From contig CANSQM010000025.1 of the NCBI GenBank assembly GCA_947649205.1, positions 1 to 35,942 on the forward strand: a stretch of 35,942 nt of DNA, given 5' to 3'. The notes under the pieces are model-generated. The model saw only the letters and a list, made by a program, of their open reading frames with translations, was not told the origin of the DNA and ran no database searches. This document shows positions 8,012-16,904 of the stretch, one piece after another (position 1 is the first letter of the stretch; the number at the start of each line of letters is the position of its first letter). The position numbers and the translations under genes are program-made. Origin of the DNA: an uncultured Enterorhabdus sp. (GTDB lineage: Bacteria > Actinomycetota > Coriobacteriia > Coriobacteriales > Eggerthellaceae).

Positions 8012-8284
8012 ATGACAGTTTTGACGGCTACGGCAGCGGAGGCTCGCACCAATTTCTCGCGCATCGCCTCGGCGGTAAGCGAGACGGGGGAGCGCGTGAC
8101 GGTGTTCAAGAACTCGAAGCCCTGGGTGGTGATTGCGCCTGCCGGCGAGGCGGATGCTGATTACGTTGAGCTGGTGCGGAGCGGTATTCTTGAAGGTCGC
8201 GAGCAGATTGCGGCGGGCCTTGGCATCGAGGGCACCGATGCCCTTCGCGAGGCGGTTGCCGCGCTGCGGGCCCAGCATGGCTAA
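8012..8284 (+). CDS. Phd/YefM-family antitoxin (TA module 1)
   Basis: A 90-residue antitoxin. The N-terminal half is the Phd/YefM DNA-binding fold (TATAAEARTNFSRIASAVSETGERVTVFKNSKPWVVIAP) and the Ala/Glu-rich C-terminal tail should wrap the toxin. Antitoxins of this family neutralise the toxin and repress their own operon. The ATG is preceded by AAAGGAGG. The gene overlaps the toxin by 8 bases, so the two are translationally coupled. The AT-rich promoter region upstream contrasts with the GC-rich surroundings and is compatible with a later insertion. Confidence 0.88.
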   Translation: MTVLTATAAEARTNFSRIASAVSETGERVTVFKNSKPWVVIAPAGEADADYVELVRSGILEGREQIAAGLGIEGTDALREAVAALRAQHG

Positions 8285-8546
8285 GATGGTTTACGCGCCG
8301 CGGTTCGCCCGGGAGCTCTCCCGAGTGACCTCTGCGCGAGTGGAGCAGAAAATCTACGATACCTTGGATATCATCGAGGCTGTGCCTTCCATTGGCTCGC
8401 GCAATATCCCCAGGATGATCCGAGCGGAGTTCGGCGAGGGCGTCTTAAAGATGGTCGTCGATCCCTTCGATATTTTCTACGAGTATTTCGATGCCCTCGA
8501 TACTGTGTACGTCTATACCCTTGTTTTCCAGCGACAGGCTCGTTGA
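8277..8546 (+). CDS. RelE/ParE-family toxin (TA module 1)
   Basis: An 89-residue basic protein with the RelE/ParE strand-helix pattern: YAPRFARELSRV, a central helix, FGEGVLKMVVDPFDIFYEYFDALDTVYVYTLVFQRQAR. RelE-type members cleave mRNA on the ribosome and ParE-type members poison gyrase; the sequence alone does not decide between them. The ATG at 8277 lies within the antitoxin's last codons. A second ATG at 8286 is possible. The stop is only 31 bases before coaBC. Confidence 0.82.
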   Translation: MAKMVYAPRFARELSRVTSARVEQKIYDTLDIIEAVPSIGSRNIPRMIRAEFGEGVLKMVVDPFDIFYEYFDALDTVYVYTLVFQRQAR

Positions 8547-8577
8547 GATTGCGGGGAAATCGTTTCAGGAGGTTGAT

Positions 8578-10110
8578 ATGAGCGTGGAGCGGCCTTGTGT
8601 CTTGGTGGGTGTGACCGGGTGCATTGCGGCCTATAAGGCCTGCGAGATTGTGCGCGGGCTGCAGAAGGCGGGCGTGCGGGTGAAGGTGGTCATGACCGAG
8701 CACGGCACCCACTTCGTGGATCCGGTGACCTTCCGGGCGCTGACCCACGAGAAGGTGGCCGTGGGTCTGTTCGACGATCCGTCCGACCCCATTCATCACA
8801 TCTCGCTGGCCCAGGAGTGCGACGTGTTCCTCATCGCGCCTTGCACGGCCAATGTGATGGCGAAGGTGGCCTGCGGCATCGCCGACGATCTGCTGTCCAC
8901 CACGGCGCTCGCCACCACGGCAACGCTCGCCATCGCGCCGGCGGCCAACGTGCACATGTACGAGGCGGCGGCCACTCAGGCGAACATGGCCACGCTGCGG
9001 GCGCGCGGCGTGCGCTTCATCGAAGGGGATGCGGGCTATTTGGCCTGTGGGGATGTGGGGCGCGGCCGCTTGGCCGACCCGGCGATCATTGTGCGCGAGA
9101 CGCTGGCATTGTTGGCCGAGCGGGTGGGCGAGGAAGCCCTGCGGGCTGCCTGCGAGTCCTATGGGGAAGTGCCGTTCGCCACGGTGGTTGAATCATTGCG
9201 CGCCGTTTCTGCGGGCCGCGGCGCCTCAGGCGACGAAGGGGCGCAGCCGGTGGCTGGAGCTGCGGTGCCTTGCGTGTCAACTTCAGGGAGTGTCGTGGCG
9301 GCCGGCGCGGCGTCGGGGGAAGCGGCGGACGTGCCCGGGGCCGGTGATGGGCTGATGCCAGCGGCATCGGGGGAGATTGCGACACCCGGTGCACCTGCGG
9401 CCAGCGCTGCTCCGCTGCCGGCGGCTGTGGCCGATGGGGCGGCGACGATGCCAGCCGGCGCGCTCGCGGGCCGCACGGTGCTCGTGACGGCGGGCCCCAC
9501 GGTGGAGCCCATCGACGCGGTGCGCTACATTTCCAACTACTCTTCGGGCAAGATGGGCTATTGCATAGCCGAGGCCGCGGCTGCCGCCGGTGCCCGGGTG
9601 GTGCTCGTGTCGGGGCCGGTGGCTCTGGCGGCACCGGCGGGCGTGGAGGTGGTGTCCGTGAAGACGGCCCGCGACATGCTGGCCGCCGCCTCCGAGGTAT
9701 TCCCCGTGGCCGATGCGGCCATCTTCGCCGCGGCTGTGGCCGATCTGCGTCCGGCGAATCCGGCCGACCGCAAGCTGAAGAAGGGCCGCGACGATGAGGC
9801 ACTGGCCAACGTGCCCCTCACGGAGAATCCGGACATTCTGGCTACTTTGGCCGCGGGCAAGCGCGACGACCAGTATGTGGTGGGATTCGCCGCCGAGACC
9901 GACGACGTGCTCATGAACGCCCACGCCAAGCTCGCGAAGAAGCATGCCGACATGATCGTGGCCAACCAGGTGGGCGACGGGCTCGCCTTTGGTGCCGACG
10001 ACAACGAGGTGTGGCTCGTGACCGCCGACGATGAGGTGCTGCTGCCCCTCATGAGCAAGGCCGCTGTGGCCCGTCGCCTCGTGGACGTCGTGGCGGCCCA
10101 TCTCGCCTAA
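8578..10110 (+). CDS. coaBC: Bifunctional phosphopantothenoylcysteine decarboxylase/synthase
   Basis: A 510-residue fusion that makes 4'-phosphopantetheine from phosphopantothenate and cysteine in CoA synthesis. The FMN-dependent CoaC half (about 1-190) shows GVTGCIAAYK, the catalytic His in HHISLA (73-74), PCTANVMAKVACG, the substrate Asn124 in APAANVHMY (usually PAMN, so Met is Ala here) and the reactive Cys157 in GYLACGDVGRGR. The CoaB half (about 297-510) shows VLVTAGPTVEPIDAVRYISNYSSGKMG, AAAVADLRP and KLKK. Between them, residues about 208-296 are an Ala/Gly/Pro-rich linker of nearly 90 residues, so the protein is about 100 residues longer than typical members. AGGAGG lies five bases before the ATG. 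No separate promoter is visible in the 31 bases after the toxin gene. Confidence 0.95.
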   Translation: MSVERPCVLVGVTGCIAAYKACEIVRGLQKAGVRVKVVMTEHGTHFVDPVTFRALTHEKVAVGLFDDPSDPIHHISLAQECDVFLIAPCTANVMAKVACGIADDLLSTTALATTATLAIAPAANVHMYEAAATQANMATLRARGVRFIEGDAGYLACGDVGRGRLADPAIIVRETLALLAERVGEEALRAACESYGEVPFATVVESLRAVSAGRGASGDEGAQPVAGAAVPCVSTSGSVVAAGAASGEAADVPGAGDGLMPAASGEIATPGAPAASAAPLPAAVADGAATMPAGALAGRTVLVTAGPTVEPIDAVRYISNYSSGKMGYCIAEAAAAAGARVVLVSGPVALAAPAGVEVVSVKTARDMLAAASEVFPVADAAIFAAAVADLRPANPADRKLKKGRDDEALANVPLTENPDILATLAAGKRDDQYVVGFAAETDDVLMNAHAKLAKKHADMIVANQVGDGLAFGADDNEVWLVTADDEVLLPLMSKAAVARRLVDVVAAHLA

Positions 10111-10241
10111 GGCGCGAGTGCTATCGGGAGCGGGGCGGCTCCGTGGAACGGGGCGCTTGAGCACGAGCCTGTTTCTTCGGCGCTCCTTCGGCCCATTGCC
10201 CCTACGGCCCATTCGCGCCCTTGGCTTCGTTTGCGTATGGA

Positions 10242-10296
10242 CGCCCCCCTTGCGTCGTTGCTGTGATTACGGTTCCGTAAGGGGGCGATCCTTTTC
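10242..10296 (+). terminator. Likely terminator after coaBC
   Basis: CGCCCCCCTT (10242-10251) pairs with AAGGGGGCG (10279-10287) with one extra C, and ATCCTTTT follows. The loop is long, so confidence is moderate. The rest of the 249-base gap (10111-10359) shows only the downstream promoter. Confidence 0.5.
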
Positions 10297-10307
10297 CCGG
10301 GGCGGTC

Positions 10308-10336
10308 TTGGGATGGGGCGCAACCCACGGTATCAT
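10308..10336 (+). promoter_or_regulatory. Promoter of the OmpR-type regulator
   Basis: TTGGGA (10308-10313), a 17-base spacer and TATCAT (10331-10336), just upstream of the regulator's GGAGG ribosome site. Confidence 0.55.
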
Positions 10337-10359
10337 GGTGCCGATGGAAAGGAGGCGCC

Positions 10360-11031
10360 ATGAACGTGCTGTTGGTCGAGGATGACGGCGCCATCGTGCG
10401 CACGCTGTCGGAGTTGCTGGCCGACGAGGGGTTCTCGGTGGTCGCCGAGGCGACCCAGGACGGGGCCTGTGCCCGCTTGGCCGCCGAGCACTTCGACATC
10501 GCCCTGCTGGACGTGACCCTGGCCCAGGGCAACGGGTTCGCCGTGTGCGCCGCCGCCCGGGAGGTGGCGCCGGACATGCCGGTCATCTTCCTCACCGCCT
10601 CCGACGACGAGTACTCCACTGTGGCCGGCCTGGATATGGGGGCCGTCGACTACATTGCCAAGCCCTTCCGCGCCCGGGAGTTGGTCTCGCGCATGCGCGG
10701 GGCCCTGCGGCGCACGAGCCCCGCCGACAACGTGCTGACCGTGGGCGACGTGCGGCTCGACGTGAGTTCCGGCGCCGTGACCCGGGGCGGGACCGAGGTG
10801 TTCCTCTCGGTCCTGGAATACCGGCTGCTGCTGTACTTTCTCCAGCGCAAGGGCAAGCTCGTTACCCGCGAGAACCTGCGCGACGCCATTTGGGACAGTG
10901 CCGGGGAATACGTGTCCGACAATGCCCTGAACGTGTACATCAAGCGCTTGCGCGAGAAGGTGGAGGCCGACCCGTCCGATCCGTCCATCATCGTGACGGT
11001 GCGCGGCCTCGGTTACAAGGTGGGGGAGTAG
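10360..11031 (+). CDS. OmpR-family response regulator (BceR/VanR-like)
   Basis: A 223-residue regulator. The receiver domain (1-115) has the acidic pair VEDD, phospho-Asp51 in ALLDVTL, Thr79 in FLTAS and Lys101 in AKPF. The C-terminal winged helix (about 125-222) has LSVLEYRLLLYFLQRKGKLVTRENL and NALNVYIKRLREKVE, ending VRGLGYKVG. It is followed after one base by its kinase. The pair together with the transporter at 13105-16859 resembles a BceRS-BceAB peptide-sensing module, so it probably regulates that transporter. The direct binding site is not identified, although the inverted repeat at 13046-13061 is a candidate. Confidence 0.93.
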   Translation: MNVLLVEDDGAIVRTLSELLADEGFSVVAEATQDGACARLAAEHFDIALLDVTLAQGNGFAVCAAAREVAPDMPVIFLTASDDEYSTVAGLDMGAVDYIAKPFRARELVSRMRGALRRTSPADNVLTVGDVRLDVSSGAVTRGGTEVFLSVLEYRLLLYFLQRKGKLVTRENLRDAIWDSAGEYVSDNALNVYIKRLREKVEADPSDPSIIVTVRGLGYKVGE

Positions 11032-11032
11032 G

Positions 11033-12142
11033 GTGGGCTCCCTCTCCACGCTGCTGCGCCAATGCGCGGCCATGGTGGCGCTGACGGTCGTGCTCGCCTG
11101 GGCCGCTCCCTACGAGGCGAAGCTGTGGGTCGTCGGCACGGGGGCGGTGCTGCTCGCGGCGTTCCTTGCCGTGTCGCTCTACCGCCATCACCAGATTCGC
11201 CGTCTCGCCGAGGAGATCGACGAGGTGCTCCACGACGGGCGCCGGGTTGACTTCTCCAACTGCCGCGAGGGCGATGTGGCCGTGCTCACCAACGAGCTGG
11301 GGAAGATGGTGGCGCGCCTGGCCCGCACCGGCGACACCCTGGCGCAAGAACGCAACGCCCTGGCCGACGCTCTGGCCGACGTGTCCCACCAGATTCGCAC
11401 GCCGCTCACGGCCATCGGCCTCATGTTGCCCCTCATCGAGCGCACTGATGACGGGCGGGAGCGCCGCCGCCTCGTGCGGGAGCTGGAGGGAATGCTCGAC
11501 CAGGTGTCCTGGCTCGTGACCACGCTGCTGAAAATCGCCAAGGTGGACGCGGGCGCCATGCACGTGGAGCGCCGCGACGTGCGGGCCGGCGAGGTGGCCC
11601 GCCGGGCCGTGGGGCCCTTGGCCACGGCCATGGACCTGCGGGATGTGAACCTGGTGATGGATGTGGACGAGGCCGCCACCTTCGCGGGCGATGCCCCGTG
11701 GAGCGCCGAGGCCCTGGAGAACATCGTGAAGAACTGCATGGAACACACTCCTGCCGGCGGCACCGTGACCGTGACCGTGCGGGAAGACGCCCTGGCCACC
11801 ACCTTGATGGTGAGCGACACAGGTCCCGGCATCGCTGCGGAGGACTTGCCCCACATCTTCGAGCGCTTCTACCGCGGTCGCGACGAGGGAGCCCGCGGCG
11901 TGGAAGACTCCGGCGCGCAGGGCGTGCTGGTCGCGGTCGACATCGATGGCGCGCAGAGTGAGGAGCTCGCAGCCGTCGCCGACGGAGCCGCGGAGACCGC
12001 CGTGCGCCAGCCTGCCGGCTTCGGTATTGGGCTTTCCCTGGCCCAGGCCCTCATCTCGGCCCAAGGCGGCACGCTGCGCGCCGCCAACAATCCCGAGGGC
12101 GGCGCCCGCTTCGAGATCGCCTTCCCGAAGCTCGTGGTGTAG
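11033..12142 (+). CDS. Intramembrane-sensing histidine kinase (BceS-like)
   Basis: A 369-residue kinase with two closely spaced N-terminal membrane helices (about 10-28 and 32-48) and almost no extracytoplasmic loop. That is the layout of kinases that sense through a partner transporter. The HisKA domain carries ALADVSHQIRTPLTAI with His119. The ATPase domain shows ENIVKNCMEHT, DTGPGI, FERFYRG and GFGIGLSLAQ. The stretch between FYRG and GFGIGLS, residues about 283-328, is some 46 residues instead of the usual 8-12, a large acidic Ala/Gly-rich insertion in the ATP lid. The gene starts with GTG one base after the regulator's stop, so translation is coupled. Confidence 0.9.
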   Translation: MGSLSTLLRQCAAMVALTVVLAWAAPYEAKLWVVGTGAVLLAAFLAVSLYRHHQIRRLAEEIDEVLHDGRRVDFSNCREGDVAVLTNELGKMVARLARTGDTLAQERNALADALADVSHQIRTPLTAIGLMLPLIERTDDGRERRRLVRELEGMLDQVSWLVTTLLKIAKVDAGAMHVERRDVRAGEVARRAVGPLATAMDLRDVNLVMDVDEAATFAGDAPWSAEALENIVKNCMEHTPAGGTVTVTVREDALATTLMVSDTGPGIAAEDLPHIFERFYRGRDEGARGVEDSGAQGVLVAVDIDGAQSEELAAVADGAAETAVRQPAGFGIGLSLAQALISAQGGTLRAANNPEGGARFEIAFPKLVV

Positions 12143-12158
12143 AACTTGGACTACGGGT

Positions 12159-12213
12159 TAATGCTCCATATTTCGAACATTAAGCGGCATAACGTTCGAA
12201 ATATGGAGCATTA
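12159..12213. repeat. 20-bp perfect inverted repeat after the kinase gene
   Basis: TAATGCTCCATATTTCGAAC at 12159-12178 is exactly reverse-complemented at 12194-12213 across a 15-nt loop. It begins 17 bases after the kinase stop. It is AT-rich and has no T run, so it is not a classical terminator. It may be a TA operator, an insertion-site palindrome or a structured 3' end. Confidence 0.8.
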
Positions 12214-12328
12214 TCTGTCTTGAGGCGCCAATCTTTCGGTCTCGGTTACAACTTAAGCGGTGTCTTAAAATCCATAGTACAATATGAAATGAAATATAGA
12301 TTTTATTTCCCAGGAAAGCGAGGAGACT

Positions 12329-12691
12329 ATGGCGCCGGCGATTTTGGAAAAGCCGACATTCACGCGCGATCAAATTGTATCGGCTACGGTGGCGAGCAAG
12401 GAGTTTTCGGCTCTCAGGAAGCGTGCTCGCACATCGCCCCAGTACATTTCCGGTCGCAACGGCATCGATTCCGTCCTTCTCGACTATGATACCTATGAGA
12501 GGATGTACGGCGAGCTCCAGTACTTTCGCGAGCTCGAGTTCGATCGCATCGCGGCAGAGCGCGTAGCGGCTGCCGATGCCGATCCCGACCATCGTCCCAT
12601 TTCTTTCAGGGAGGTTCTTGGCGAAGACGCCTACGAAGCGTTCGAGGCCATTGACGCTAGCGCCATTCCCGACGAGGAGCTTTTCGAGTGA
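12329..12691 (+). CDS. Phd/YefM-type antitoxin (TA module 2)
   Basis: A 120-residue antitoxin. The N-terminal domain (TRDQIVSATVASKEFSALRKRARTSPQYISGRNGIDSVLLDYDTYERM) matches Phd/YefM proteins, and the acidic C-terminal tail should bind the toxin. It overlaps the toxin by four bases (GTGA). AGGAG lies unusually close (three bases) to the ATG. The upstream 12,214-12,328 region is notably AT-rich, with a possible TACAAT -10 at 12278-12283. The module sits between the kinase and its likely transporter. Confidence 0.85.
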   Translation: MAPAILEKPTFTRDQIVSATVASKEFSALRKRARTSPQYISGRNGIDSVLLDYDTYERMYGELQYFRELEFDRIAAERVAAADADPDHRPISFREVLGEDAYEAFEAIDASAIPDEELFE

Positions 12692-12999
12692 GCGGGCGGT
12701 ACCGGCTCGCCTTCATTGACGAGGGCGCCCGCAAGGAGTACGTGAAACTCGATGGATCGACGCGGCGCCTGGTTGACGTGGGTCTCCGCAAGCTCGAAGA
12801 GCGTGCTGACGAACTGGGTGCTCCGCTTCATGGGGCGCTGGCCGGATGCAAGAAGCTCAAATGGCGCGAGGCAGGTATCCGCCTCGTCTTCCGTATTTTG
12901 GAAGACGGTACGGTGGAAGTCGTTGAGATTGTGGCCATCGGCCGTCGCGACAAGAGCGCTGTCTACAAAGCTGCCGAGAAGCGCCTTGGGAGGCGGTAG
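12688..12999 (+). CDS. RelE-family toxin (TA module 2)
   Basis: A 103-residue basic protein with the RelE pattern: RYRLAFIDEGARKEYVKLDGSTRRLVDVGLRKLEERADE, a central PLHGALAGCKKLKWREAGIRLVFRI, then VEVVEIVAIGRRDKSAVYKAAEKRL. The KLKWREAGIRLVF and IGRRDK blocks are typical of RelE toxins, so ribosome-dependent mRNA cleavage is the expected activity. It starts at GTG, overlapping the antitoxin stop. It is only distantly like the toxin of module 1, so the two modules are not recent duplicates. Confidence 0.87.
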   Translation: MSGRYRLAFIDEGARKEYVKLDGSTRRLVDVGLRKLEERADELGAPLHGALAGCKKLKWREAGIRLVFRILEDGTVEVVEIVAIGRRDKSAVYKAAEKRLGRR

Positions 13000-13045
13000 C
13001 GGCCTTCTTCTCCATTACAGCATCGTAATGGGCGCGTTATGGGGT

Positions 13046-13061
13046 GGCAAGGGGGCTTGCC
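13046..13061. promoter_or_regulatory. Inverted repeat upstream of the ABC transporter
   Basis: GGCAAG-N4-CTTGCC, about 45 bases upstream of the ATPase start and next to a possible CATACT -10 (13062-13067). It is a candidate site for the response regulator. A second small hairpin, CCATTAC/GTAATGG, lies at 13012-13031. Confidence 0.35.
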
Positions 13062-13104
13062 CATACTGTTCCGTAGATTGGAATCATAGGAGAAAGGTGA
13101 TGGC

Positions 13105-13784
<680 letters not shown>

Positions 13785-13788
<4 letters not shown>

Positions 13789-16700
13789 ACGCCATGACCA
13801 CCTTCACCATCAAGAGCCTGCGGGCCAACAAGGTGCGCACGCTGGTGACCATTGCCGGCGTGGTACTGGCGGCGGCGCTGCTGACGGCAGTGCTCACCAG
13901 CTACACGAGCTTGCAGGCCATGCTGTACGAAGCCGAGACGCGCATGGCCGGCACCTGGATGGCCGAGGTGCAGGCCGACGACTTCGACGGCCTGGCCGCC
14001 CAGGCGCAGGAGGCCGAGGCTGCGGGGCAGATCGCCGATGTCGCCTATCTGCGTGACGCCGGGTTCGGCGAGCTTGCCGAAGAACAGCAGAACTACTTCG
14101 GTCCGTATCTTCGCCTCGCGGATTTCTCGGGCGACATCGAAACGCTGTGCTCCCTGCGGCCGAGCGAGGGGCGCTTGCCCGAGAAGGCCGGCGAGATCAT
14201 GCTCTTCGATACGTGGCGCACCGCCGGCGACGGCATGGAGGTGGGCGACACCCTTACGGTGCCCGTAGGCGAGCGCGTGGCGGTGCTCGCTCCGGGGCGC
14301 ACCGGCTCGATGGTCCACGGCGAGGTGCCGGCTAACGGCGGTTTCGTCGGCGGGATGGAAGCTGCCGAGGACGAGATCGCCGAGGGCACCGTGCTCGATT
14401 CGTCCATCGGGTATTTGGATGCCGCCCTTGACGGCGGCATCTTCAACGAGGAGCTGCGCGTTACGGGCGAGCGCACCTATACGGTGGTGGGATTCTACGA
14501 CAATATTCCCTATGTCGCCTCGCACGGCTTCGGGATGACGGCTTTCACCTGCGATTCTCCGGACGATGAATTGACGGGGCTGAATCGGGCCTATGTGACC
14601 ATGGCCGGCGTGGACAGCACGGCCGCGGTGGAACAGCGCATCGAAGAGGCCTTCCCCGACCGCTATGCCGAGCTGCACCTGGGGCTTTTGCGCTATATGG
14701 GCGTGCGCACCGACGGCGCTATCTGGGACACGTTCTTCAGTATCGCGGCGGTGCTGGCCGTGGTCATCATTGTGGCCTGCGTGTCGCTCATCTACAACGC
14801 CTTCGCCATTTCCGTGGCCGAGCGCACCGGCCAGTTCGGGCTTCTGGCCTCGGTGGGGGCCTCGCGGCGGCAGCTGCGTCGGGCCGTGGCGCTGGAGGCG
14901 TTTATCGTGGCGGCCATCGGCGTGCCGCTGGGGCTTGCGGTGGGCATCGGCGGCTGTGCGGCGACGTTTGCGGCCCTCGGTCCGTCGCTGGCCACGATCT
15001 TCGGGGCGGCCGAGGTGGGCTTCAACCTGTCAGTGGCGCCGTGGGCTCTGGCGGTAGCGGCCGGCCTCACGGCGGCCACGGTGCTGTTCAGCGTGTTCGT
15101 GCCCGCTTGGCGAGCGAGTCGGGTGAACGTCATCGATGCGCTGCGCGGCAACCAATCGGCCCGGGCCTCCAAGCGCGGTGCGGCGCGAGCGGCGCGGGCG
15201 GCCAACCCGGCCAAGCTGTGGCGTGGCCGCGGCATCGCCGGGCGCGTGTTCGGTGTGGGCGGTCTTCTGGCGCGCATCAACGAGAAGCGCGGCGCCTCGA
15301 AGGGCATGGCCGCCTCGGTGTCGCTGGCCCTGGCCATCGTGCTGCTCATGACGGCCGGATCGTTGTCCACGTTTTTGGGGACGCTGACGAAGGTGGCCGG
15401 CGGCCCGGCTGATGCGGGCGACGTGGGTGTGGTGGCGATGTTCGCGGGCGATACGACGTCGAGCGGGGATGGGGCCGAGGGTGCGGATGCGGCTGGCAAT
15501 GCGATCGGAGCCGAGGGCGCGGATGCTGGCGCTGCTGGTGCGAACCCGGCCGCCTCGGCCGATAACGAGCCCCTCACCTTGGAGGCCGTGGTCGCGGCCC
15601 GCGACGCCCGCTTTGCCGAAGAGGTTGCGGTCTACGGAAAGGCCTGGGAGGTGTTGAAGACGACGCCGGATGCCGAGCCGGTGGGCTGGCGTCTGGATGG
15701 GGGCGTGCCCCTTATCGTGCCCGAGGCTATGGTCGGCGATGCCTTCAAGGCCGATGGGGCCCTGCACGGGGGACGGATGGCCGACGGCTCCTTTGCCGTG
15801 ATGGGATCGGTGGTGTACTTGGAAGATGCTGCGTTCGACCGCTGCGTTGCCGATGCGGGGCTGAACCCCGCCGACTTCCACGACCCGGCTACGCCCCGGG
15901 CCCTGGGAGTGGGGAAGGCCTATGGGAACAACGGCGCTGTGTACGAGCTACTCGACGTGCTCACGGCTACGGGCACGGTGCAGGCGCTGACAGCCGGCCT
16001 CTACGAGGGCGAGGCCGTGTCCGGGTTCGCCGTGGCCTATGAGTCAGACGGCGCGAACGGAGGGGGCTTCGAGTTCGTGCCCTACGTGTTCGAGGCTGAT
16101 GGGGCTGACGGCGGCATGACGAGCAACCTCGATCCGGCCGATGTGGAGACGGCCACGACCCCCGTGGAGGTTGTCGCGGTGCTGGACGAGGCTCCCGAGC
16201 TGGTGGGCATGTACGGGGAATCGGTGCAGCTCATTGTGCCGATGTCCCTGGCGGCCACCCACAGCCTCGGTATCGTCGACCCCACCTTCCGCGCCTCCTT
16301 CGACGCACCGGAGGGCCGTTCGGGCGAGGTGGGAGACGATCTGGTAGACGCGGCGGGCACCTTCTTCCACGACGAGGCACCCTTCGAGGTGGCGTTCCTC
16401 GCCATGAACGACTATGCGGGCGATGCTGCCAGCAACCAGACGCTGGCCATGGTCGTCAACGTGTTCTGTCTGCTGTTCACCGTGATCCTGGCGCTCATCG
16501 CCATGGCCAACGTGTTCAACACGGTGACCAACGGGCTCATCCTGCGCCGCCGCGAGTTCGCCGTCATGCGGTCGGTGGGGCTTTCCAACCGCCAGTTCCG
16601 CGCTATGATCGTGGACGAGTGCGTGGCTTGGTGCGCCCGAGGCCTCGTGCCGGGTGTGCTGCTATCGCTTGCGGTGTCCTGGCTGCTGTGGTCGGCGGTG

Positions 16701-16859
16701 TCCGGCTCGCTGTCGGGCCTTCCCTTCGCGGTGCCCTGGGCCTATGTGGCCCTGGCCTTCGCCATGACCGCGGTGGCCGTGGGCATCTCGGTGGCCTACG
16801 GCATGCACCGCTGCAAGGCCGATAACGTCGTAGAGGCCCTGCGCATGGACAGCGTGTAA
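13785..16859 (+). CDS. FtsX-type ABC permease, 1,024 residues
   Basis: A permease with two FtsX domains. After a first membrane helix (about 20-40) there is an extracytoplasmic region to about 310, then three helices of FtsX domain 1 (about 313-450, ending RVNVIDALRGNQ). A second anchor helix (about 503-530) and a large external region (530-880) follow. FtsX domain 2 (about 880-1,020) contains LRRREFAVMRSVGLSNRQF and ends VVEALRMDSV. The external region begins with an Ala/Gly/Asp-rich low-complexity stretch at about 555-600. The layout fits a MacB/BceB-like pump with the ATPase at 13105; peptide removal is an inference. It is followed by a hairpin that also serves the convergent MATE gene. 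Confidence 0.92.
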
Positions 16860-16872
16860 GGGCGCCGGCTAT

Positions 16873-16902
16873 GCGGGCGGCAGCTGGGAGCGTGCCGCCC
16901 GC
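16873..16902. terminator. Hairpin between convergent permease and MATE genes
   Basis: GCGGGCGGCA (16873-16882) pairs perfectly with TGCCGCCCGC (16893-16902). It lies between the two stops. No T run, so it is either Rho-assisted or an end-protecting hairpin for both transcripts. Confidence 0.5.
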
Positions 16903-16904
16903 GC

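Noticed and set aside
13012..13031. CCATTAC/GTAATGG hairpin as terminator of TA module 2
   Set aside because: The stem is only 7 bp and no T run follows.
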